Of a stretch of DNA of 64,000 nt, positions 54,495-64,000 are shown piece after piece (positions within the stretch are counted from its first letter, which is position 1; each line of letters opens with the position of its first letter). The notes under the pieces are model-generated. The model saw only the letters and a list, made by a program, of their open reading frames with translations, did no database searches and was not told the DNA's origin. Origin of the DNA: Bradyrhizobium sp. LMTR 3 (lineage in GTDB: Bacteria; Pseudomonadota; Alphaproteobacteria; Rhizobiales; Xanthobacteraceae); contig NZ_MAXC01000001.1 in assembly GCF_001693485.1 (NCBI RefSeq), positions 124,001 through 188,000 on the forward strand, read 5' to 3'. A program made the position numbers and the translations under genes.

Positions 54495-55070
54495 TCACCC
54501 CGCATCCAACCGCTCACGCTCGACGCGGATATCCACCTCGCGCTCGACATATTTCCATTCCTCGGTCGCGCGCAGCATGGCGACCAGCTCCTCGAACTCA
54601 TCCGCATGCGCGGGCGCGTATTCGAACCAGGTCAGGAAGTCGAAGGGCTCGCCGAGGTCGCGGCTGTGATAGAGCTGGCGGGCGATCGCCGGCAGGTATT
54701 TCAGGCTGTCGGCGATGTGATGGGATCTATCTTCAAAGATCTGCCGCCGCTCCTCCTGCGTCAGCTCCCACCACGCCGCCGATTTCTTGATCGGGATCAG
54801 CGCCGCAAAGGTTGCCTCAGGTCGGCCGATCTCGGCCCGCACGGCGTCGAGCTGCGTCTTCTCGGCGCGCTCGGTATAGCGCAGATGGCTGGCGAAGCCG
54901 GCGAGCCGCCACGAGGTCGGCGAGGGCAGGATCGGCAATGCGATCGACAGGGAATGCACAACCGACAACGAAGGCGTCGGCGAAAGCGCTGCGCCCTTGA
55001 CCGGCGCAAACCGCGTCACCCGCCACGCCCCGCTCCTGCCACCCCGAAACACCGTGAACATGCGGGACAT
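54495..55070 (-). CDS. cld: Chlorite dismutase family protein (short, Nitrobacter-type)
   Basis: 191 residues from ATG 55070 (ATG 55061 also possible), the short single-domain size of the dimeric clade-2 enzymes. Proximal heme histidine H118 and distal arginine R131 stand 13 residues apart in SHHIADSLKYLPAIARQLYH, as in Nitrobacter winogradskyi Cld. Flanking IPIKKSAAWWELTQEERR and FLTWFEYAPAHADEFE agree. Cld splits chlorite to chloride and O2; the distal arginine marks true chlorite activity, unlike HemQ. No signal peptide, so it is cytoplasmic. No perchlorate reductase genes are here; the role may be detoxification. Confidence 0.93.
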   Translation of the reverse strand: MSRMFTVFRGGRSGAWRVTRFAPVKGAALSPTPSLSVVHSLSIALPILPSPTSWRLAGFASHLRYTERAEKTQLDAVRAEIGRPEATFAALIPIKKSAAWWELTQEERRQIFEDRSHHIADSLKYLPAIARQLYHSRDLGEPFDFLTWFEYAPAHADEFEELVAMLRATEEWKYVEREVDIRVERERLDAG

Positions 55071-55105
55071 GGAAGCGCGGAACCGGCGGGGATTCAAGCT
55101 GCATC

Positions 55106-55207
55106 CGTCGTTCCGGGGCGCGCGCAGCGCGAGCCCGGAATCCATCAGGCCGCGTAATCCGCGGTGAAGCGGATTCCGGGCTCGTCCTTCGGACGTCCCG
55201 GAATGAC
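55106..55207. repeat. Intergenic palindromic repeat, family C
   Basis: CGTCGTTCCGGGGCGCGC at the left, TCCCGGAATGAC at the right, inner CCCGGAATCCATCAGGC. Third copy of the family in the window. Confidence 0.82.
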
Positions 55208-55319
55208 CGATGGACCTGTGAATAGCGGCGAGAAATCCGGCCGACTTCGCCTTTTAGCGGTCCGGCCCTATATCCATGGTCGGTTGGCACGGCCCTGCGA
55301 TTCGGCAAAAACTCCACCC

Positions 55320-57323
55320 ATGCGCTTCACGCCCCAATTTCTCGATGAACTGCGCGCCCGGCTTCTGGTTTCGGAAGTCGTGGGCCGGCGCGTCAAGCTG
55401 AAGAGGGCGGGGCGGGAGTTTAAGGGGCTGTCGCCGTTCCAGCAGGAGAAGACGCCCTCTTTCACGGTCAACGACCAGAAGCAGTTTTATCACTGCTTCT
55501 CGACCGGAAAGCACGGCAACATTTTCGACTTCGTCATGGAGACGGAAGGCGTCTCGTTTCCGGAGGCTGTCGAGCGCCTCGCCGCCATGGCCGGCCTGCC
55601 ACTGCCGGCGGCAACGCCAGATGCCGCGCGCCACGAGCAGCGCCGCAAGACGCTGCATGACGTGATGGAACTCGCGGCAAAATTCTTTGCCGATACGCTG
55701 GCCTCGCGCCACGGCGCCAAGGCGCGCGGCTATCTCGCCGACCGCGGCATTTCGCCGGCGACGCAATTGCAGTTTCGCCTCGGCTATGCCCCGGGCGAGC
55801 GCTTTGCGCTGAAGGAGCATCTGGGCGCGCAGGGCATTTCGACCGAGGACATGGTGGAAGCGGGGCTGCTCGTCGGCGGCGACGATATTCCCGTTCCTTA
55901 CGACCGCTTCCGCGACCGCGTGATGTTTCCGATCGCCGACGCCAGAGGCCGCGTCATCGCCTTCGGCGGCCGCGCGCTGGAAAAGGACGTTCCGGCAAAG
56001 TATTTGAACTCGCCGGAAACCCCGCTGTTTCACAAGGGCGACAATCTCTACAACCTTGGTCCCGCGCGACAGGCGGCGCATGACGGCTCGCCGCTGATCG
56101 TGGTCGAAGGCTATGTAGATGTCATCGCCATGGTCACCGCAGGCTTTGCTGGTGCGGTGGCGCCGCTCGGCACCGCGCTCACCGAAAACCAGCTCGCGCT
56201 GCTCTGGAAGATGGCGGACGAGCCGATCCTCTGTTTTGACGGCGATCGCGCCGGGCAAAAAGCAGCGTACCGCGCTGCCGACCTCGCGCTGCCCAATCTC
56301 GCGCCCGGCAAAAGCCTGCGCTTCGCGCTGCTGCCGGAGGGGCAGGACCCCGATGACCTCGCCCGCACCGGCGGCCGGGTTGCGATCGAGGAGGTGATCG
56401 GTGCCGCGCGCGGGCTCGCCGATATGATCTGGTCGCGCGAGATCGAGGGCGGCACGTTTGCGACTCCCGAACGGCGCGCCGCGCTGGAAGCGCGTATCAA
56501 CGAACTCAGTAACGGCATCCGCGACGAGGTCGTGCGCCGCTATTACCGCCAGGATCTCGCCGAGCGCCTGCAGCGCACCTTTGCGCCCGATGCCGGCCGC
56601 GGCGGTTACGGCCGGGGTAGTTTCCGGACCGGCCGCCCCGAATCACCCCGCGCGTTTGCCCCGCGCGGGGCGGGCCCCGCCGGCCGATTCGCCCCCCGCG
56701 GCGGCCGCCCGCCGGGGATAGCTTCAGGAATCGCCTCCGGCCCCTACCAGGCGGCGAGCCCCCAGCTTGCGACCAGCCCGATCATGCGCGGCCAGCGCAG
56801 CGCCATGTCCCGCCGCGAAGCCTTGATCCTGCAATCCCTGATTAACCACCCTTGGCTGCTGCACGATCATCTGGAGGAGGTGGCTATGCTGGAACTGGCG
56901 CATCCCGAGGCCACCAAGCTCCGCGCCGGTATTATTACGGCCTTCGCCAACGACCATCATCATTCTCCCGACGTCGCGGAGCAGGCCGAGAAAATGCGCG
57001 CTGATCTCGAAGCGCGTGGATTAGGCGAGGTTCTTCAACGGGTTGAGCGGGCGATCACGACGGTGGCGGTGTGGGCCGCGAGGCCCGGCGCGGCGCGCGA
57101 GGACGTTTTGGCCACTTGGCAGCAACTCGTTGTCTTGCATCAGAAAACGCACGCCCTACTTAGGGAGAAGAAAGATGCCGAACTGGCATTGGCCGAGGAA
57201 ACCAGCGAGGCCAATCTGGCATGGCTGAAGGATGTCGGCGCCCGGCTGGACTCCCTCGACGGCACCGAGGCCCTGATTGAGGGTTTTGGCGAGCTTTCGG
57301 GCCGGTTCCGCAAAAGCGTTTGA
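55320..57323 (+). CDS. dnaG: DNA primase
   Basis: 667 residues from ATG 55320 (MRFTPQFLDELRARL). N-terminal CHC2-type domain, but zinc ligands are lost: S38-P-F-Q41 and C59-F-S-T62 in place of C/H/C/C. Central TOPRIM core: VVEGYVDVIAM with the catalytic Glu, then CFDGDRAGQKAAYRA with the Asp pair. The linker 425-490 is Gly/Pro/Arg-rich and the C-terminal DnaB-interaction domain is complete. It makes RNA primers for replication. rpoD follows after 338 bases. Confidence 0.95.
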   Translation: MRFTPQFLDELRARLLVSEVVGRRVKLKRAGREFKGLSPFQQEKTPSFTVNDQKQFYHCFSTGKHGNIFDFVMETEGVSFPEAVERLAAMAGLPLPAATPDAARHEQRRKTLHDVMELAAKFFADTLASRHGAKARGYLADRGISPATQLQFRLGYAPGERFALKEHLGAQGISTEDMVEAGLLVGGDDIPVPYDRFRDRVMFPIADARGRVIAFGGRALEKDVPAKYLNSPETPLFHKGDNLYNLGPARQAAHDGSPLIVVEGYVDVIAMVTAGFAGAVAPLGTALTENQLALLWKMADEPILCFDGDRAGQKAAYRAADLALPNLAPGKSLRFALLPEGQDPDDLARTGGRVAIEEVIGAARGLADMIWSREIEGGTFATPERRAALEARINELSNGIRDEVVRRYYRQDLAERLQRTFAPDAGRGGYGRGSFRTGRPESPRAFAPRGAGPAGRFAPRGGRPPGIASGIASGPYQAASPQLATSPIMRGQRSAMSRREALILQSLINHPWLLHDHLEEVAMLELAHPEATKLRAGIITAFANDHHHSPDVAEQAEKMRADLEARGLGEVLQRVERAITTVAVWAARPGAAREDVLATWQQLVVLHQKTHALLREKKDAELALAEETSEANLAWLKDVGARLDSLDGTEALIEGFGELSGRFRKSV

Positions 57324-57371
57324 CGTTTAAAAAATGATGCGGACGGCCTTGGCCGGGCCCGCGAAAAGACT

Positions 57372-57419
57372 CGCCAAATCCATGATTTGGCGGCAAAAAC
57401 AGGGTTAAGCAAAGCTTAA
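57372..57419. promoter_or_regulatory. Two inverted repeats in the dnaG-rpoD interval
   Basis: CGCCAAATC-CAT-GATTTGGCG (57372-57392) is a perfect 9-base palindrome, and TTAAGC-AAA-GCTTAA (57405-57419) a perfect 6-base one. They lie 240-290 bases before rpoD in the 338-base gap 57324-57661, otherwise with no gene. They may be operators or RNA hairpins. Confidence 0.45.
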
Positions 57420-57661
57420 GGGCCTTCGGGCTACGAAAGACAGAAACCGGTGATGCGAAAGGCAGGGGTGGCGACGGTCTGCGCCGCCCTTTGCGCGTCG
57501 TAACCATGGTGCGGAAAAGCGGGTGCCGCTTTCGACCGATCATGCGAAGGCGAATGCACAGAGCAAGGTGACGATCGAACGACGTCATCTCGAACGAATT
57601 GAGTTGAAGAGCGCGGGCGGCGACGCACGCCCGCATGAAGCGCGTTTCGGGAGCTTGATGA

Positions 57662-59773
<2,112 letters not shown>

Positions 59774-59776
59774 TCT

Positions 59777-59830
59777 CGTGTCCTGGACGCGGTGCGGCAC
59801 GCAGTGACGCTCCGCAGAGCCGGGGACCCA
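59777..59830. repeat. Partial family H repeat after rpoD
   Basis: GTGTCCTGGACGCGGTGCGG and GACGCTCCGCAGAGCCGGGG match one arm of the element at 54374-54490. Confidence 0.65.
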
Positions 59831-59851
59831 CAGACTCCAGCAGGAAACAAC

Positions 59852-59884
59852 AACGGCGGGCGAAAGCCCGCCGTTCCTGCTTTG
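59852..59884 (+). terminator. Rho-independent terminator of rpoD
   Basis: Perfect ten-base stem AACGGCGGGC-GAAA-GCCCGCCGTT with a GNRA tetraloop, then a moderate T tract (CCTGCTTTG). About 80 bases after the stop. Confidence 0.8.
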
Positions 59885-59921
59885 TCAGGTCGCACCAAAT
59901 TTCTCACGCCAGCGCCCGGGG

Positions 59922-60161
59922 CTACCCCTCTCCCCACCCTCCCGCGCATCCGCCTTCGCCAAGGCTTCGGCGGACACGAGGGGGGGAGGGAGGCCTGCCA
60001 GCGTGGTCGCCTCACATTGCATTACGGCCTTGCTTCACATTGCGTCATGGCCATTCCCTATCATTAATCAGGGACGCATCGGCGGTAGGGTTCCCTCTCC
60101 CCTCGTGTCCGCCGAAGCCTTGGCGAAGGCGGATGCGGGAGAGGGTTAGGGAGAGGGGTAC
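59922..60161. repeat. Intergenic inverted repeat, family G
   Basis: GCTACCCCTCTCC...GCATCCGCCTTCGCCAAGGC at the left is mirrored by GCCTTGGCGAAGGCGGATGC...GGAGAGGGGTACC at the right, enclosing about 60 bases. It fills most of the 476-base gap between rpoD and the small gene at 60251; the remaining bases show nothing. Confidence 0.8.
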
Positions 60162-60250
60162 CGCTTGCTCCGCTGCTAATTGAGTCCGTAGACAACACCG
60201 CTCTCCGGCGATCGCAACGTTGGTTGATGCAACGGGCCTTGCCTGCGAGC

Positions 60251-60487
60251 CTACTTCTTCTTCGCCCCAACCCTACTGATGCTCTTGATCTTGAGCTGTG
60301 GGCGGCCGGATTTCTCGGCGATCTCGCGGTCCTGCTCCATGATATAGCCGCGCGCCGGCTCGTCGCCGTCGAGCCCGCCGAGCAATTCGGCAGGCACGCG
60401 CCGGTTGGAGCGCTGCGAGTCGTCTTCATAGACGACATTGAAAAAGGCGAACTCGCCCTTGGGGTTGGTCCCGGGTTTTTTGGCCAT
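60251..60487 (-). CDS. Conserved hypothetical protein
   Basis: 78 residues, basic at both ends (MAKKPGTNPKGEF...SRVGAKKK). Central FFNVVYEDDSQRSNRRVPAE and GDEPARGYIMEQDREIAEKS look structured. No known motif. The codon pattern and the good ribosome position support it as a real gene. It is divergent from the MFS gene. Confidence 0.7.
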   Translation of the reverse strand: MAKKPGTNPKGEFAFFNVVYEDDSQRSNRRVPAELLGGLDGDEPARGYIMEQDREIAEKSGRPQLKIKSISRVGAKKK

Positions 60488-60695
60488 GGCGGCTTGTCGT
60501 CGATCGGGCCGCTACTGTCAAAGAAAATAGCGCGCATCCCGCGCTCATCTACCCTGCGCGAGGTGGGTGAAGAAACCTCTTGCTGAGCGATCTGGAAGGC
60601 CAGTTGGTGACATTGCTGGGCACTCGCCTCATGCTGCCCCTGAGTGGTTTGCGTATGATAGATTGGGCGGTCTGCCTGGAACAGGCGAAGGGGCG

Positions 60696-62048
60696 ATGGT
60701 GATGCCGGTAGGCTCCAACACGAAGAGCGATCTCGCCCCGGTGCTGATGGCCTGCTGCCTTGCCATGCTGGCAGTGGGGGACAACAGCACGGCGATCATG
60801 GCGGCGCTCCCCGACATGAAGGGCAGCCTGCAGCTTGGTCCGGCCGAAGTCGAATGGGTGGTCAACGCCTATCTCCTGACCGCCGCGATATTCATCATTG
60901 TCGGCGGCGGCGCGGCGGACCAGCTCGGGGCGCGGCGATCCTCGGTTGCCGGCATCGCCTTGTTCGCTCTAGCCTCGCTGATCATCGCGCTCGCGCCGGC
61001 CGGCTTCGTGGTGGTCGGAGCACGTGCGCTGCAAGGGCTGGGGGCCGCATTCGCAGTGGCCGGCACGCTTGCGGCGGTAACCGAAGCGGCGCCCGACGCG
61101 CGGCGAGCGGAGGCGATCGGCGCCTGGACCGGCTTCCTGATGGTAGGCTTCAGCATCGGGCCGCTCGTCGGAGGAGCCGTGACGCATTACGCGGGCTGGC
61201 GCTTTATCTTCTGGCTGAATGTCGTCGCGATGGTGCCCGCCGCCCTGATGCTGCTGCGGCATCCCGGCGCTGGCAGCCGACGCACGATTTCGATGGACTG
61301 GGCGGGACTTGGCATTCTCGCCGTCTTCATGGTGACGCTGATATCGGGATTGCAGGCGTTGGCGCATGTCCGCATCAATCCGCTGGCCGCCATCGTCCCG
61401 CTCGCGCTGGCGGCGATTGCGTTGCTGGCATTGATCCGGATGGAGATGCGGCGTCCTCAGCCACTGGTCGATTTCGGCCTGTTCGCGAACCGCAATTTTG
61501 CGATCGCCACTGGCCTCCTGTTTCTCGTGATGTTCGACATCATGACGCTGCTGCTCTACTACAACCTCTTTGCGCAATCCGCTGATGGGCTCGGCATATC
61601 AGCCGTTGCGGCCGGCCTTTCCCTGTTGCCGCTCTCCGTTGCACTGTTCGCCTTCGCGCGAGCGGCTCCCTCAATTGCAATGAGGATCGGCGTGCGGCGC
61701 ATGCTGACAGGTGGATCGCTCCTGCTCGCTCTCGGTTGCGCCATTATTTGGTCGTCGCTCCAGATCGAAGCGAGGTTGGCACTTCTGATGCCCGGCCTCT
61801 TTGTTGCCGGTGCGGGAATCGCGCTCGTCTACGCCTCGGCGCCGCGGCTCGGGCTTGCGACGCTGCCCCAACTACAGGCCGGGAAAGGTTCGGGCATGCT
61901 CAATTCGTGCAGCTTTCTCGGCGGCACCGTCGGGGTGACCTTCGGAGGAATCGTGTTCGCGCTGAGCGGATTCTCCAGTGTGCTCGTGCTGCTGGGAGTT
62001 TCAGCGCTGGCGAGCGCGGTGCTCTGCCTTCGGCTGCCCGTGGAATGA
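60696..62048 (+). CDS. MFS transporter, DHA2-like drug/proton antiporter
   Basis: 450 residues from ATG 60696, with GAAGGGG just upstream; ORF extension back to 60567 has non-membrane residues. 12-14 predicted helices. Motif A is GGGAADQLGARRSS in the loop 2-3, the antiporter motif C is VGFSIGPLVGGAVTHYAGWR, and the first helix carries DNSTAIMAALPDMK, which is DHA2-like. Probably a proton-coupled efflux pump; substrate unknown. Convergent with the GH79 gene. Confidence 0.87.
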   Translation: MVMPVGSNTKSDLAPVLMACCLAMLAVGDNSTAIMAALPDMKGSLQLGPAEVEWVVNAYLLTAAIFIIVGGGAADQLGARRSSVAGIALFALASLIIALAPAGFVVVGARALQGLGAAFAVAGTLAAVTEAAPDARRAEAIGAWTGFLMVGFSIGPLVGGAVTHYAGWRFIFWLNVVAMVPAALMLLRHPGAGSRRTISMDWAGLGILAVFMVTLISGLQALAHVRINPLAAIVPLALAAIALLALIRMEMRRPQPLVDFGLFANRNFAIATGLLFLVMFDIMTLLLYYNLFAQSADGLGISAVAAGLSLLPLSVALFAFARAAPSIAMRIGVRRMLTGGSLLLALGCAIIWSSLQIEARLALLMPGLFVAGAGIALVYASAPRLGLATLPQLQAGKGSGMLNSCSFLGGTVGVTFGGIVFALSGFSSVLVLLGVSALASAVLCLRLPVE

Positions 62049-62094
62049 AAATCAACTTCTCTGAGCGAAATCGGCAAAACGGAATCCGAGAAGC

Positions 62095-63687
62095 TCAACC
62101 GCATGCCGGATTTCCAGCACCCGCAACCGTGACGAAAGCGATCGTGGCCGGCGCGATCTCGATCGAACCCGGCGGCGATGTCACCGCGGCAAGCGGCGGA
62201 AGTTCGTCGTTGGGGCCGAGCTCCAAGACTGTTCCATTCAGCTTCACGCTGGCGCTTTGCAATTGATCCGCCGACAGCGTGTAACGCTCGCTCGCCGCGG
62301 GCAACCGCAAGGTTGCCGTGGCCGTCCTGTTCGTATTGATGGCGAGCAGTGTGACGGCCCCACGCCCGCCTCGCCGGCAATGCGCGTAGAGGTGCATCCC
62401 ATCGTGCACGCCGGCGTCGAGAACGGTCGCGCCCATGAGCCTGCGCCACAGCAGCGCCGCCCAGTAGTTTGGCCGCGGCCGCAACGTCGTCTCGTCAAGC
62501 AGGCCGTAATCGCTTGCCGCCAGCGTGTTGTGCGCCACCATCTGGACGCCGGCCCTGGCAAGTCGGCCAAGCTGATCGAGATATCGGAACGTATCGAGGA
62601 AAGTGGAAGCCCAGGGATTGCCGCCGCAGGCGGCCTCTGCGCTTTCGGTCAGCCACATCGGTCTATCAGGCGCAAACTCGTCCCTCAGCGAGCGGTAGAA
62701 CGCGAGCGTTTGCTCCGTGCTCGCCAGCCAGGTTTCCGAAAGCGCGGCCTCTGGTGTGGTTTGGCCCGGAATCCCGGAGCATCGTTGCGAGAGGGCGCCG
62801 TAGTGATGATAGGAAAAGACGTCGATGCCGGGGCCGGATGCGGCAAGCAGATCCCGCGTACGGAGAAAATCGGAGCTGGATTGCGGGGGTGATTGCGACG
62901 CTGTTGTCTCGCCGATCGAACCAGGGCCCAGAACGATCACATCCGGTTGGTTGTTCCTGATGAACGCAACAAAGGCTTTGAAGTCCCGTCCATAAGCCTC
63001 CGCGTCGTATCCTTTCGGTGCGCCGCCCATGGCCGCCAGCGTCGGCTCATTCATGAATTCGGCGGCGGCAATCCTGCCACCGATGGATTTGGTGTAAGAA
63101 AGCAAGCGCCGCGCCTGATCGCTCCGCCATCGGCCTGCTGCGTCGCGGATGCCGGAGCTTATGGCCATCGAGGTCACGATCTCCGCCCTGGCCGCGCGGG
63201 CAAAGTCGACGACGCCTCTCCAGCGCTCGCGGCTCAGCACCGCACGGAAGCCGTTGGGCGGCGTCGCGGGCGTCTCATCGCTTTCTGCAAAGTAGGTGCT
63301 GTTGGCCCAGGTGCCGCTGATGCGCAGGTAGGCCGGGGCCAGCGCGGCAGCCAATATGCGCAGCCGGCGGTTCGACAGGTCGATCGGCGCTCGATACGCG
63401 TAGCGATCGGGATTCGCCCCCGCCGGGATATTTTCGGCGTTACCGTCGCCGCGAGCAGATGGCGCCGAGGCACTCGACCTGTAGGGTTTCCAGAACCGTC
63501 CGCCGGTGACCTCGACCATTTCCACATTGTACGATTGAAAACGCTCGTCGATGGTGCCGAGACGGGGCAATCGTGAAGGGTCTACGGAAAGCGTTGGCGC
63601 CTGTGCGGCTGCGTCGTGCATCGCTGCCAGCACGGCGAACACAATTCCCATTCCGACTTTGAAACCACTGGACCTGGTCATGGCCAT
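62095..63687 (-). CDS. Secreted GH79-like (heparanase-type) glycoside hydrolase
   Basis: 530 residues. Signal peptide ends near residue 29 (AAMHDAAAQA). TIM-barrel with acid/base E214 in AAEFMNEPTLAAM and nucleophile E348 in MWLTESAEAACGGNPWASTF, the arrangement of GH79 heparanases and beta-glucuronidases. C-terminal beta domain from about 410. It probably releases uronic acid residues from plant or bacterial polysaccharide outside the cytoplasm; the substrate is unknown. GH79 enzymes are uncommon in rhizobia. Confidence 0.78.
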   Translation of the reverse strand: MAMTRSSGFKVGMGIVFAVLAAMHDAAAQAPTLSVDPSRLPRLGTIDERFQSYNVEMVEVTGGRFWKPYRSSASAPSARGDGNAENIPAGANPDRYAYRAPIDLSNRRLRILAAALAPAYLRISGTWANSTYFAESDETPATPPNGFRAVLSRERWRGVVDFARAARAEIVTSMAISSGIRDAAGRWRSDQARRLLSYTKSIGGRIAAAEFMNEPTLAAMGGAPKGYDAEAYGRDFKAFVAFIRNNQPDVIVLGPGSIGETTASQSPPQSSSDFLRTRDLLAASGPGIDVFSYHHYGALSQRCSGIPGQTTPEAALSETWLASTEQTLAFYRSLRDEFAPDRPMWLTESAEAACGGNPWASTFLDTFRYLDQLGRLARAGVQMVAHNTLAASDYGLLDETTLRPRPNYWAALLWRRLMGATVLDAGVHDGMHLYAHCRRGGRGAVTLLAINTNRTATATLRLPAASERYTLSADQLQSASVKLNGTVLELGPNDELPPLAAVTSPPGSIEIAPATIAFVTVAGAGNPACG

Positions 63688-63897
63688 CGTCCCTGGGAAG
63701 CGCCAAGGCGGGCGTCCGGCGGTTCAACGAACGGCCGGCATATCGATCGATTCAAATTAGTCGCAATCATGGCCTTTTTCGAGATGGCTAAGGGCTAGCA
63801 GATTCTGCCCATGCATCTGCCGCAACTCTCGAAGCGCGGGTGAGGACGTGCTAGAAACCGATGCGTACTTGCAGGCTCTCTCAGGAATGGTCTTTCC

Positions 63898-64000
63898 ATG
63901 CTCCGTATCGCATTTGCTTTCAGCGCCACCGTCGCATTGTTCGCGTCCTTAAGCCCCCACGCCCACGCCGCCCAATGCGGCAGCTCCGCCGCCGGCTATG
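63898..64000 (+). CDS. Probable lytic murein transglycosylase, N-terminal part only
   Basis: Only 34 codons fit in the window. A signal peptide (FAFSATVALFASLSPHAHA) is followed by AAQCGSSAAGY, like the start of alphaproteobacterial MltB-type lytic transglycosylases. Such a gene often precedes dapA and smpB in this group, which would explain why the DapA-family gene at 26390 is not the main dapA. The rest lies beyond the window. Confidence 0.45.
   Translation, partial: MLRIAFAFSATVALFASLSPHAHAAQCGSSAAGY

Noticed and set aside
41352..55319. A genomic island or prophage in the yqeY-dnaG interval
   Set aside because: No integrase, transposase or att duplication was seen, and base composition appears like the core; only gene order suggests insertion.

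Overview
The window reads as a piece of the main chromosome of a GC-rich alphaproteobacterium of the Bradyrhizobium / Nitrobacter / Rhodopseudomonas group. This is inferred from five things: codon use and gene content (tripartite tricarboxylate transporter, phasins, a trxB-vtlR/lsrB-type pair); a short chlorite dismutase of the Nitrobacter type; Irr-like iron boxes; a tRNA-His without an encoded G-1; and many palindromic intergenic repeats of the kind common in Bradyrhizobium. No prophage, insertion sequence, CRISPR array or rRNA was seen. Species cannot be fixed from the sequence alone.

Layout. 1-8.2 kb: truncated AsmA-family gene (-), a succinyl-CoA:3-ketoacid CoA-transferase pair with a GNAT gene (+), an iron(III) ABC uptake locus (-) with two tandem ICE-like boxes, and a serine/threonine dehydratase divergent from an ArsR-type regulator. 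8.3-15 kb: a lone cNMP-binding protein, two class III adenylate cyclase fusion proteins, and a metallophosphoesterase. 15-19.2 kb: tctCBA (-) and a glutathione S-transferase. 19-26.4 kb: a 1007-residue PAS histidine kinase, two phasins, tRNA-His, small secreted and membrane proteins, and an orphan ParA ATPase. 26.4-31 kb: a DapA-family enzyme, a hairpin-rich region, vtlR/lsrB-like LysR gene and trxB, an Lrp regulator, and DoxX.

31-41.4 kb is a core block: greA, carB, an odd tRNA-like gene, a methyltransferase, Dps, a cupin, a thioesterase, carA and yqeY. 41.4-55 kb is an accessory block: Rieske/AIF-type reductase, acyl-CoA synthetase, MarR regulator, NTF2-like protein, hybrid histidine kinase, an ArsR-AHSA1-AHSA1 operon, an LVIVD-type periplasmic protein, LysE exporter, N-formylglutamate amidohydrolase, gamma-glutamylcyclotransferase-like protein and chlorite dismutase. 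It separates carA-yqeY from dnaG-rpoD (55.3-59.8 kb). The window ends with a small conserved protein, an MFS transporter, a secreted GH79-like hydrolase and the first 34 codons of a probable lytic transglycosylase.

The core genes cover pyrimidine/arginine precursor synthesis, transcript cleavage, replication priming and primary sigma factor. The accessory genes deal mainly with nutrient uptake, carbon storage, redox and stress. No single novel multi-gene defence or metabolic system is evident. The most unusual items are the tRNA-like gene at 35956-36031, terminator-like hairpins directly in front of carB and the DapA-family gene, an in-frame amber codon in a small secreted protein, a DnaG without its zinc ligands, and the tandem iron boxes.
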